Assembly: GCA_900769555.1 (NCBI GenBank)
Contig: CAAGHA010000036.1
Span: 1-9,519 of the forward strand
DNA: 9,519 nucleotides
Source of the DNA: Bacteroidales bacterium
Lineage (GTDB): Bacteria > Bacteroidota > Bacteroidia > Bacteroidales > Paludibacteraceae
Direction: 5' to 3'
The notes beneath the pieces are model-generated. The model was not told where the DNA came from. It did no database searches and saw only the letters and a list, made by a program, of their open reading frames with translations. Both the position numbers and the translations under genes were made by a program. Positions within the stretch are counted from its first letter, which is position 1. Every line of letters begins with the position of its first letter. Shown piece after piece: positions 1 through 6,876 of the stretch.

Positions 1-91
1 AGGCACGACCGCCTAATATGTGAGTATAGGCAAAAGTACTTTTCTTAAGATTCTCTTCCCTAGTTCCTTCCCTATCTGCCTCGGGCTAAAG

Positions 92-135
92 ACCAAGGAA
101 GAACCAAGGACAAACCAAGGAACAAGCAAAGAACG
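92..135. repeat. 11-bp tandem array, ACCAAGGA type
   Basis: Three units of exactly 11 bp, ACCAAGGAAGA, ACCAAGGACAA and ACCAAGGAACA, start at 92, 103 and 114. A degenerate fourth, AGCAAAGAACG, starts at 125. The period is close to one helical turn, so the same face of DNA is presented repeatedly. Confidence 0.75.
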
Positions 136-203
136 CCAAATTACAAAATGTGCGTTTTATTAAGATTGCCGTCTCTTTCCCCTTTCTTATACCTTGCCTC
201 AGT

Positions 204-247
204 CCACCGACCGACGACCGAGAGACGACCGAGAGAACTCCGACTCA
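204..247. repeat. 11-bp tandem array, CGACCGAGAGA type
   Basis: CGACCGAGAGA is repeated exactly at 215-225 and 226-236. It is preceded in register by CCACCGACCGA (204-214) and followed by the degenerate ACTCCGACTCA (237-247). It occupies the same place in the second ~115-bp unit as the ACCAAGGA array does in the first. The period is the same although the sequence differs. Confidence 0.65.
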
Positions 248-290
248 ACTCCCCATTATCCCAAAGTGCTATTTATTAAGATTGCTTTCC

Positions 291-350
291 AAAAAATGTT
301 GACTCCTTTCCTAAAAAAGTTGACTAAAGTCCTAAAAAAGTTGTCCAACC
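291..350. repeat. 21-22-bp tandem array, AAAAAAGTTGACT type
   Basis: Units starting at 291, 313 and 334 share AAAAAAnGTTGACT followed by TCCT (the last unit is partial and diverges after GTTG). Spacing is 22 then 21 bp, about two helical turns. It lies in the third ~115-bp unit. Confidence 0.6.
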
Positions 351-514
351 ATTATGTATTTCCCGCTCACTTTTGAGCTCACTCTATGTTTATTCTCCCA
401 ATTCGCATAAATGGCATTTTCTTTTTCTAAACTCTAAATAGTAGCGACTTTGCCGCTTCCGCTAGACAGTCTCCTTGTCATTAAACCTTAAACTCTACAC
501 TTTCAACTGAAAAA

Positions 515-546
515 TTTGCTCAATCCAAAATATTTTTGTATCTTTG
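515..546 (+). promoter_or_regulatory. Bacteroidota-type promoter for the LRR gene run
   Basis: A TTTG (-33 element) at 515-518 and TATCTTTG (-7 element, consensus TAnnTTTG) at 539-546 are separated by 20 bp, the spacing expected of the primary sigma factor of Bacteroidota. Transcription would begin near 551-554, giving a leader of about 25 nt before the ATG at 577. I see no other clear promoter before 5993, so this one may serve the genes from 577 to 5997. Confidence 0.75.
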
Positions 547-576
547 CAGCCATAATTACCTTAAATATTTTATCAT

Positions 577-999
577 ATGCGTTACTTAATACCTATTGAA
601 CTATGGATCTTCTCTGTTGATGACGAGCTCCTGTGGGAAGGCTACTTCTATTATGCCATTTCTGAAAGGAGAATTACAGAAATTGTCAATTTCACTCTTA
701 ACTGTGAGAATAAGGAAGGCTTATTTGAGAACATGCCCAAAAGGATATTGGAAAGCATCTCAAAGAAGGCAGATAAGATTTCTCGTGAAATTATACTAGA
801 CGAAAAAATATCTGTCACAGATTATCGACTCACCTTACCTAAACACCTGCCTATAGGTATTCTGCGTTTATTCCCCGAAGTGGTTCTCAATGAGCTGGAA
901 TTAGAAGGATTGCTTGATGCTTATGAAGTCGAAACTGTTGATAATTTGTGGGAAATAGAAGATCTAAAACCATCAATATTAGAGGATGCAAAAGAATAA
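577..999 (+). CDS. Hypothetical protein, 140 aa, first gene of the LRR run
   Basis: I do not recognise this family. The product is a soluble, acidic protein with no signal peptide, membrane helix or known catalytic motif. The N-terminal half is rich in aromatic residues (LWIFSVDDELLWEGYFYY); the middle is basic and helical (around RILESISKKADKISREI); the C-terminal third is strongly acidic and leucine-rich (VVLNELELEGLLDAYEVE). The ATG at 577 is supported by a well-spaced promoter about 30 bp upstream. A second frame inside it (596-799) is a shadow. The next gene starts 77 bp downstream with no visible promoter between, so the two are probably co-transcribed. It could be a partner or regulator of the LRR proteins, but that is context only. 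Confidence 0.75.
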   Translation: MRYLIPIELWIFSVDDELLWEGYFYYAISERRITEIVNFTLNCENKEGLFENMPKRILESISKKADKISREIILDEKISVTDYRLTLPKHLPIGILRLFPEVVLNELELEGLLDAYEVETVDNLWEIEDLKPSILEDAKE

Positions 1000-1076
1000 A
1001 GAACTATAGGTAATTGATATCTCGTTTATCCCCAGAAAGAAAATTTGATTATTGATAAACAAAGACTTATAATACT

Positions 1077-3626
1077 ATGAAACAAACTCTTATTGATGGC
1101 ATACAATATGAATTAGACAGAAAAACATGTACTGCTAGTGTAGTCTCACTAACAGATGGAGATAAATATGCAGGAAACATTGTGATACCTTCTTTTATAA
1201 CACAAAAACGCTTTTTAGGCGATGATAAGGTATATAATGTCACTCATATCCATTCAAACGCATTTGTCAATTCGGATATTACCTCTATCGTCATTCCACA
1301 CAGTGTAATAGGCATTGATAATAAAAGTTTTAACGGGTGCTCTTCTTTGAAAAAGATTAGTTTGCCTAAAGAGTTGCAATATATCGGAGCTTATGCTTTT
1401 AATGGATGTTCCAAACTTACATCTGTTCAGTTACCCAAAAAACTTACTACTCTCGCAACTGGTATTTTTCGTAATTGTAAATCATTAGCTAATATAGTTA
1501 TACCTGATAGTATCACAAGAATTGAAGAAAATGCTTTTGAAAACTGCACAAGTCTTATTTCTATTAGTATACCCAAGTGTATTAAGTCTATAGCCAAGAA
1601 TTCCTTTACGGGTTGTTTTTCAATAACTACTATTATATGGGATGTTTGTCAATTCGATGAAATTAAAGAAGAATTTATTCGCATAAAAAAGGAAGTGCCT
1701 GTCGCTGTAAAACTGAAGGTGGAAAAAAATCCATTTTATTCTTACGACCCATTCACAACAAGGAGAGAATTGAACTCACCATTTACTTGTATTAAAGAAC
1801 AAATTACATCTTTTGTCTTTGGTGATAATGTGAAACAAATCCCAAGTTTTATTTGCGAGGACATGCGCAACTTAAATAATGTTACTTTTGGAAATAGTAT
1901 AGAAAACGTAGGGAAGGATGCATTTAAAGGTTGCTCATCAATAGAATCAATATGTTGGAATGTAAAACAGGAAGGAGGTGCGGTAGATAAAAAGCTATTT
2001 GAATCATGTTTAGAGTATCGTCGTTATCATCTAAAGGAACTTAGATTTGGTGAACAAATAATCGATATACCCAATGAATTATGCAAGGGCATGTCTACTC
2101 TTAATTCCATTAAATTTGGACCAAATATCAAAAGTGTAGGACATAATGCTTTTGAAGGTACAGATTGGCTAAAGAATCAAAGCGACGATATATACATTAA
2201 TAACTACTTATATAAAGTTTTATCCCGTAAAGCATCTACTTATATTATACCCGAAGGCACTTTGGGTATAATGGGTAAGGCCTTTGCTGCTTGCTCATCA
2301 GTTGAAATTACTATTCCTAATAGTATAACAAGTATAGGAGAAAGTGCTTTTTCTTCTTGCATATCTCTGAAATCTATGTATATACCTAATAGTGTAACGA
2401 GCATAGGAAAATATGCGTTCAATGGTTGCTCTTCTTTAGATACAATCACTATACCTAGCAGTGTAGAATACATTGGGAATGAGGCTTTTGCAGGTTGCTC
2501 CTCTCTCTCATCTGTTACTATTCCTAAAAGTGTAACAAATATAGAAACTGGTGCGTTTAGTTATTGTCCTAATTTGATTTCTATTGCGGTTGAATATGGC
2601 AATTTAACCTACGATAGTCGTGATAATTGTAATGCAATTATCAAAACAGATACCAATACATTGATTAGCGGTTGTCAGAATACTACTATTTGCAATAGTA
2701 TAACGAGTATTGGTTATGGTGCTTTTCGAGGATGTTCCTCTCTTCGATTTATTACAATTCCTGAGTGCATAAAATGTATAGATAGTTGTGCCTTTTTTGA
2801 TTGCTATAATATAGAAACGATCAATCTATCTAAGAACGTAATAAACATAGGTGAAAGAGCATTTTGTCGATGTCTCTCACTCGCTTCAATGACTATTCCG
2901 AATAGTGTAACTAGCATAGGAGAAAGGGCTTTTTCTTCTTGCATATCTCTGAAATCTATGTATCTACCTAATAGTGTAACGAGTATTGGGGAGAGAGCTT
3001 TTTTTGGATGTCATTTTGCAAAAGGTAACTTTATAAATAATAGTTCATGTATCTCAGAAGATAATTTTAGAGCAAGAATATACGACGAAGAAATAAATGG
3101 TTTTTTCATTAATAATCACGAAATACAGGCGTGTAGAACTTATTTGCACAAGGCAACTTGTATAGAAATACCTTATTCTATAACCAGTATAAAAGAAGAT
3201 TTTTTCAGAAAAGAAGACTTCCCATATCTTACATCAATAGTATGGGATGCTGTGTCATGCAAAGAAACAAAGTGGGAAGAAAGAGTAGGAAGTTATTCCT
3301 GGGATAAAAAAACATTTTATGGTCCATTTGCTAAAATTGCTTCTCAAATCACATCATTTGAATTTGGTTCAAATGTGAAACATATCCCAAAGTGGTTATG
3401 TGCAGACATGAATAAACTTAAGAAAATTACAATTCCATCAAATGTGTTAACAATTGAGAAAGGAGCTTTTGGAATGTCCATAAAAGAGATTACAATTCCC
3501 GCCCATATTCATAAGAAATATTATTCTTATATGGATAGAAGTTATTATAATGATTTAGCTGCCATATTTCAGTACGCAAAAAAAATCAATATTATTGCTC
3601 AAAATTTAAATCAACTTTTGAACTAA
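1077..3626 (+). CDS. BspA-like leucine-rich repeat (LRR_5) protein, 849 aa, no signal peptide
   Basis: The protein consists almost entirely of LRR_5 repeats of ~23 residues with the pattern xIPxSVTSIGxxAFxxCxSL; I count about 23 units. They form blocks at roughly residues 34-185, 240-357, 389-502, 538-645 and 757-800. Between the blocks lie linkers familiar from BspA-like proteins, such as a YDSRDNCNAII segment and two ITSFxFGxNVKxIP modules. LRR_5 proteins typically bind proteins or glycans, and many are exported adhesins. Here the N-terminus (MKQTLIDGIQYELDRKT) is polar, with neither an export signal nor a lipobox, and the C-terminus is a short helix without a type IX sorting domain, so the product is probably cytoplasmic. 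The stop is 8 bp before the next LRR gene. Ligand and function are unknown. Confidence 0.9.
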   Translation: MKQTLIDGIQYELDRKTCTASVVSLTDGDKYAGNIVIPSFITQKRFLGDDKVYNVTHIHSNAFVNSDITSIVIPHSVIGIDNKSFNGCSSLKKISLPKELQYIGAYAFNGCSKLTSVQLPKKLTTLATGIFRNCKSLANIVIPDSITRIEENAFENCTSLISISIPKCIKSIAKNSFTGCFSITTIIWDVCQFDEIKEEFIRIKKEVPVAVKLKVEKNPFYSYDPFTTRRELNSPFTCIKEQITSFVFGDNVKQIPSFICEDMRNLNNVTFGNSIENVGKDAFKGCSSIESICWNVKQEGGAVDKKLFESCLEYRRYHLKELRFGEQIIDIPNELCKGMSTLNSIKFGPNIKSVGHNAFEGTDWLKNQSDDIYINNYLYKVLSRKASTYIIPEGTLGIMGKAFAACSSVEITIPNSITSIGESAFSSCISLKSMYIPNSVTSIGKYAFNGCSSLDTITIPSSVEYIGNEAFAGCSSLSSVTIPKSVTNIETGAFSYCPNLISIAVEYGNLTYDSRDNCNAIIKTDTNTLISGCQNTTICNSITSIGYGAFRGCSSLRFITIPECIKCIDSCAFFDCYNIETINLSKNVINIGERAFCRCLSLASMTIPNSVTSIGERAFSSCISLKSMYLPNSVTSIGERAFFGCHFAKGNFINNSSCISEDNFRARIYDEEINGFFINNHEIQACRTYLHKATCIEIPYSITSIKEDFFRKEDFPYLTSIVWDAVSCKETKWEERVGSYSWDKKTFYGPFAKIASQITSFEFGSNVKHIPKWLCADMNKLKKITIPSNVLTIEKGAFGMSIKEITIPAHIHKKYYSYMDRSYYNDLAAIFQYAKKINIIAQNLNQLLN
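2310..2406 (+). repeat. Near-identical internal LRR duplication, copy 1
   Basis: This 97-bp stretch matches 2892-2988 at about 9 in 10 positions without gaps, including a run of over 30 identical bases. It encodes the unit AFSSCISLKSMYIPNSVTSIG. The offset is 582 bp (194 codons), so the reading frame is kept. Confidence 0.85.
2892..2988 (+). repeat. Near-identical internal LRR duplication, copy 2
   Basis: Second copy of the 2310-2406 segment, encoding AFSSCISLKSMYLPNSVTSIG. Neighbouring LRR units share only the protein consensus, so this pair points to recent duplication or gene conversion inside the gene. Confidence 0.85.
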
Positions 3627-3634
3627 TATATAAT

Positions 3635-5599
3635 ATGAAAACATCTTCAGGACCAAGATATTTCTCAGCTGATCGACATTTGTTTATTGATAATCAGGAG
3701 GTTTTTGATATTGTAATACCTAGTGGTGTCCATTCTTTACAAAAAGCACAGTTTAGAGATTTTGTAAATATAAAATCTGTAACATTACCAAGTAGTATTA
3801 AATCTATAAGCCTATATGCTTTTAGTAATTGCCCATCTTTACTAACAACATATTTTCTTGGTAATATTCAAGATTGGTGCGAAATTAATTTTGAAGACGA
3901 GTCTTCAAACCCCACATCTTATTCGCAAAACCTTATCATAGAAGGACAAGAAGTTACAAATATAGACATTCCACATGGTATTACTAAAATAAATAGTTAC
4001 GCCTTCTATAATTGCAAGTCTATACTTTCCTTAACAATACCATCAACTGTAACTAGCATTGGAAAGTTTGCTTTCTTCAACTGCGATAAATTAATAGATT
4101 TGCTAATCCCTGGAAGTGTTACTCAAATAGGTGACTCAGCATTTAAAGGTTGTACCTCGCTTACTTCTGTTTATATTCCACACAGTATAACTGAAATTGC
4201 ACAACAAATGTTTGCTGAATGTAGTACATTGGACAATGTGGTTATCCCTGCAAGTGTTACAAAAATTAACTACTCGGCATTCACAAACTGTATTTCATTA
4301 AAATCAATAACTATTTCTAATAGTGTAATTAGTATTGGAAGTCATGCATTTGAAAATTGTTCGTCATTGACTACGATCAATCTTCCCGAACAAATTCAAG
4401 AGATAGAGAGTCATACTTTTGCAGGATGTTCAATGTTACATGCTATTAACATTCCTAATAAGGTGACTTCAATTAAGCAGGCAGCATTTAGAAATTGTAC
4501 TAATCTTACCAATGTAACTTTACCTGATACAATTACCTCCATTACAAAAGATGCTTTTGATAATTGTACATCGCTAGAGAAGATAGTTGTTCCTTCTGGT
4601 CAAAAAGTTCGTTTTGTACAGATGGGATTAGGTGTATATGAGCACTTAATACAAGAACAAGAAGATGAAACGATAGCATTAATAAAATTAGCAGAGGCCC
4701 ATGCTTTTGCAAAAGACTTTTCACAAGCTATTCTCTACTACACTCAAGCTGCCGAAAAAGGTAGTGCTGAAGCAACCTACCAATTAGCAGAATGGTATGC
4801 CATAGGCGAAAATCTCGCAAAAGATACTCACAAAGCTCTGCAATACTACCAACTAGCCGCTAAATTATCATATAAAGATGCTCAATTAAAGGCTGAACAA
4901 ATACAATTTGAAATTGAGGCTGAACATCAACGCTACAATGAGCAAATGGCAGCATTCATGAATGAACAAATAATGTCCTATGCACAACAAACTATTTCTC
5001 AAGAAGGTCAACCCACTTACCTCTTTTTCGACACAGAATGCAACGGACTGCCACAATTCTATGACGTAGATGTACATATGACGAACAACTGGCCAAACGT
5101 TATCCAACTAGCATGGATTGTTACCGATGAGCAAGGCAATGTGCTTAAGCGCAAAAGCCATATCATTACTCCTAACGGTTTTGAGATTAATGATAATGTT
5201 GCTAATCTCACAGGCATTACAACAACTAGAGCTATGCGTGAAGGTATCGAACTTACTACAGCATTATCCGATTTTATGTCTGATGTAAATAATGCCCAGT
5301 TGCTCATCGGACACAATATTGATTTTGATATGAAAGTCGTTGGCTGCGAATTGTATCGCAATGATATTGATTATGAAAATCTGTTGAGCAAAAAAACATT
5401 GTGCACTATGAAACGTAGCACATATTTCTGTGCAATTCCAAGTTCGAATAGTCGGTATAATGATTATAAATGGCCAAGACTAGAGGAACTTTACCACAAA
5501 CTATTTGGGTGCTCTTTCTCAGGTGCTCACGATGCGTTAGCCGATGTCGAAGCTACCAAGAAATGCTTTTTCGAACTAAAAAAGAGAAACATCTTATAA
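3635..5599 (+). CDS. LRR_5 - Sel1-like - DEDDh 3'-5' exonuclease fusion, 654 aa
   Basis: Three parts are visible. Residues ~20-318 hold about 11 LRR_5 units plus a BspA-type linker (IQDWCEINF...). Residues ~345-425 look like Sel1/TPR-like helical repeats (DFSQAILYYTQAAEKGSAEA, then THKALQYYQLAAKLSYKDA), followed by a charged, coiled-coil-prone helix to ~450. Residues ~460-652 form a DnaQ-like (RNase T/PF00929) exonuclease with motif I FFDTE (D466, E468), motif II GHNIDFD (D565) and motif III HDALAD (H632, D637). The full DEDDh set is present, so two-metal 3'-5' cleavage of DNA or RNA is expected. There is no signal peptide; a cytoplasmic nuclease fits. Stand-alone exonucleases of this type are usually ~200-250 aa, so over 450 residues are extra. 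The 8-bp gap to the upstream LRR gene implies coupled expression. The substrate is unknown. Confidence 0.9.
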   Translation: MKTSSGPRYFSADRHLFIDNQEVFDIVIPSGVHSLQKAQFRDFVNIKSVTLPSSIKSISLYAFSNCPSLLTTYFLGNIQDWCEINFEDESSNPTSYSQNLIIEGQEVTNIDIPHGITKINSYAFYNCKSILSLTIPSTVTSIGKFAFFNCDKLIDLLIPGSVTQIGDSAFKGCTSLTSVYIPHSITEIAQQMFAECSTLDNVVIPASVTKINYSAFTNCISLKSITISNSVISIGSHAFENCSSLTTINLPEQIQEIESHTFAGCSMLHAINIPNKVTSIKQAAFRNCTNLTNVTLPDTITSITKDAFDNCTSLEKIVVPSGQKVRFVQMGLGVYEHLIQEQEDETIALIKLAEAHAFAKDFSQAILYYTQAAEKGSAEATYQLAEWYAIGENLAKDTHKALQYYQLAAKLSYKDAQLKAEQIQFEIEAEHQRYNEQMAAFMNEQIMSYAQQTISQEGQPTYLFFDTECNGLPQFYDVDVHMTNNWPNVIQLAWIVTDEQGNVLKRKSHIITPNGFEINDNVANLTGITTTRAMREGIELTTALSDFMSDVNNAQLLIGHNIDFDMKVVGCELYRNDIDYENLLSKKTLCTMKRSTYFCAIPSSNSRYNDYKWPRLEELYHKLFGCSFSGAHDALADVEATKKCFFELKKRNIL

Positions 5600-5649
5600 A
5601 AAAGTATAAGAAGAAATTATATACACATTAACAACAAACAATCCACACT

Positions 5650-5997
5650 ATGAAAAAATCAGCTTATGAAGTATTAATGACCATAAACGTTCCTGAAGAG
5701 TTCAGAGCATATGCAGAAGAACATTTGGAAGAGATATGTGCATATATGGAAGAACATTGGGAAGAGATGCATCCTGAAGTTCCACGTGACCAATGGGATA
5801 TTTATTGTGAGGTGAAAGAAGAAGTGGAATCACGAGCAGAAGAAGATTTGCGAAAAAGATGGAGTATAGAAGACAATAAATGGCCGTTGGGTTCATGTCA
5901 CATGATTTGGGGACGCATGAAAGAAATTTTCAAAGAAGAATATAACATTGATTGGAAATCCCCTGCCGAATGCGAGCCAGATGTATATTTCGATTGA
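5650..5997 (+). CDS. Hypothetical acidic protein, 115 aa
   Basis: I do not recognise this family. The product is soluble, highly acidic and rich in Glu and Trp, without a signal peptide or membrane segment. Near the N-terminus an 11-residue unit is duplicated in tandem (AYAEEHLEEIC, then AYMEEHWEEMH). The rest is probably helical and ends in CEPDVYFD. It begins 50 bp after the exonuclease gene with no evident promoter in the gap, which suggests co-transcription. Its small size and negative charge would allow a role as a modulator or DNA mimic, but nothing in the sequence proves that. The ATG at 5650 is the first in frame, and the gene ends just inside the -33 element of the next promoter. Confidence 0.75.
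   Translation: MKKSAYEVLMTINVPEEFRAYAEEHLEEICAYMEEHWEEMHPEVPRDQWDIYCEVKEEVESRAEEDLRKRWSIEDNKWPLGSCHMIWGRMKEIFKEEYNIDWKSPAECEPDVYFD
5707..5772 (+). repeat. 33-bp in-frame tandem duplication
   Basis: Units 5707-5739 and 5740-5772 each begin GCATAT and contain GAAGAACATT and GAAGAGAT. They match at most positions and produce the two AYxEEHxEE units in the 115-aa protein. Confidence 0.75.
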
Positions 5998-6024
5998 TTA
6001 TGGCAAATAAAAACATTATCTTTG
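5993..6024 (+). promoter_or_regulatory. Promoter of the membrane protein gene
   Basis: ATTG (5993-5996) and TATCTTTG (6017-6024) are 20 bp apart and fit the Bacteroidota -33/-7 pattern, with the same -7 sequence as the promoter at 539-546. The -33 element overlaps the stop codon of the preceding gene. Transcription should start near 6030, which rules out an in-frame TTG at 6022 as start and supports the ATG at 6061. Confidence 0.7.
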
Positions 6025-6060
6025 CAACGATTTTTTATAAGTAATCTAATAATACTCATT

Positions 6061-6693
6061 ATGAAACTTTCTCTCAAAAACTCATCTCTCTTCGCTGCGG
6101 TGGCAATGTCCATCTGGTGCTTATTTATTGTTTTAGTACAAACGAAGTTCTATTCGGATGTGATTTTGGCTATAGACGAGTACTTTGTACTTTCATATGC
6201 ATGTAGCACCTTGTTGTTAATAAGTATGGCGATACTTGGTATCTCTTTCTATATTAACCGCCAACAGCTGCCTGTTCTATCCAAGCCACTATTGTGGCAA
6301 ACGCGAGTGATTGTAGGGCTTTTGTTTTTTGCTATTCTATGCAACATTTTCTTTCATTCCTCTGTAGAAATAATGGGTATGTACTTTTTCTGGTGGCACG
6401 GATTTGAATGGCTACGTTATCTGATATTATTGCTTGTTACTTTATGGCTATGGCAATTCGCTTTTCTAAAGCCAACAAATACTTTTGCGGCTAAACGCTT
6501 AGGCATTAGTGGCATTTTAATCACAATAGGCGTAGGTGTTATTTTATTATTGATGTTCATCTCTTTTGTACATGTCTTGATAACCGACCTTGTAATTGGT
6601 TTCCGCACAAATATCTTTATCAGTTGGATTAAACCTCTCTCTGCTCTTGCATTATCGAGTGTATATTTATTAGAACAACGCAAGACCCACTAG
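6061..6693 (+). CDS. Polytopic membrane protein, 210 aa, unknown function
   Basis: About six hydrophobic helices are visible, near residues 10-26, 41-65, 79-98, 117-136, 147-174 and 185-203, joined by short polar loops, so this is an inner-membrane protein. I recognise no transport, enzyme or receptor motif. A loop before the fourth helix is rich in aromatic residues (MYFFWWHGFEWLRY). The N-terminus MKLSLKNSSLFAA is a normal start for an uncleaved membrane anchor. The reading frame extends 13 codons further upstream to a TTG, but that codon lies in the -7 promoter element, so the ATG at 6061 is preferred. With its own promoter the gene need not belong to the LRR transcript. It converges on the ATPase gene. 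Confidence 0.8.
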   Translation: MKLSLKNSSLFAAVAMSIWCLFIVLVQTKFYSDVILAIDEYFVLSYACSTLLLISMAILGISFYINRQQLPVLSKPLLWQTRVIVGLLFFAILCNIFFHSSVEIMGMYFFWWHGFEWLRYLILLLVTLWLWQFAFLKPTNTFAAKRLGISGILITIGVGVILLLMFISFVHVLITDLVIGFRTNIFISWIKPLSALALSSVYLLEQRKTH

Positions 6694-6763
6694 GGCAAAG
6701 TATTAGATAATGAATAGTTTTCGAAATAAATAAGAGTTGTGATATATCGATAAAGATACTAAC

Positions 6764-6851
6764 CTTCGGCACAATCTTCGGCACACGAAAACTTTTTTTC
6801 AAAAAAACACCAACAAGCGGGAAGTATTGAAAATCAATTGCTTCCCGCTTG
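6764..6851. repeat. Composite hairpin repeat, copy A
   Basis: The order of parts is CTTCGGCACAATCTTCGGCAC (6764-6784), CGAAAAC, a T7-C-A7 mini-palindrome, and a hairpin with arms CAAGCGGGAAG (6814-6824) and CTTCCCGCTTG (6841-6851) around an inner ATTGA-AAA-TCAAT stem. The same parts in the same order and orientation recur at 8234-8319, on the other side of the ATPase gene. Roughly four in five positions match, apart from small gaps. Confidence 0.85.
6794..6851 (-). terminator. Likely terminator of the ATPase gene (hairpin A)
   Basis: On the minus strand the 11-bp GC-rich stem begins 25 bp after the ATPase stop codon and is followed, about eight bases on, by a run of seven Ts. The loop contains a further 5-bp stem. 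On the plus strand it lies ~120 bp after the membrane protein gene and has no following T run, so termination there is less certain. Confidence 0.5.
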
Positions 6852-6876
6852 CTGTAAATATGTGAATAAAATACGA

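Larger units (their letters stand above)
33..350. repeat. Three diverged ~115-bp repeat units
   Basis: An anchor resembling AAAGTnCTnTTnTTAAGATT occurs at about 33-52, 147-166 and 263-283, so the spacing is 114 then 116 bp. The 13-mer TTATTAAGATTGC is identical at 157-169 and 273-285. After each anchor comes a pyrimidine-rich stretch; in the first two units this is followed by a TGCCTC motif and an 11-bp tandem array, in the third by a 21-22-bp array. The units are too diverged for a recent duplication. They look like copies of one intergenic repeat family with different internal arrays. Confidence 0.55.
1..514. other. Gene-free left intergenic region
   Basis: No convincing gene is present here. 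The left ~350 bases hold three diverged ~115-bp repeat units and short 11-bp tandem arrays, listed separately. From about 351 to 514 I see only AT-rich sequence without a strong hairpin, tRNA or recognisable motif. A 60-codon open frame at 194-376 runs straight through the tandem repeats, its Lys/Leu-rich C-terminal half merely translates the 21-bp repeat, and no promoter precedes it, so I do not call it a gene. Confidence 0.6.

Noticed and set aside
194..376. 60-codon open frame
   Set aside because: It crosses two tandem arrays, its C-terminal half is a translation of the 21-bp repeat, and no promoter precedes it.
1972..1980. GGAGG-like ribosome binding site
   Set aside because: It lies inside the large LRR gene, with no in-frame start at suitable distance, and Bacteroidota rarely rely on such sites.
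4542..5361. Minus-strand open frames of 60-100 codons inside the exonuclease fusion gene
   Set aside because: They are antisense shadows of a well-supported gene with intact catalytic motifs and have no recognisable features.
6022..6060. N-terminal extension of the membrane protein from a TTG
   Set aside because: The TTG lies within the -7 promoter element, upstream of the expected transcription start; the ATG at 6061 fits better.
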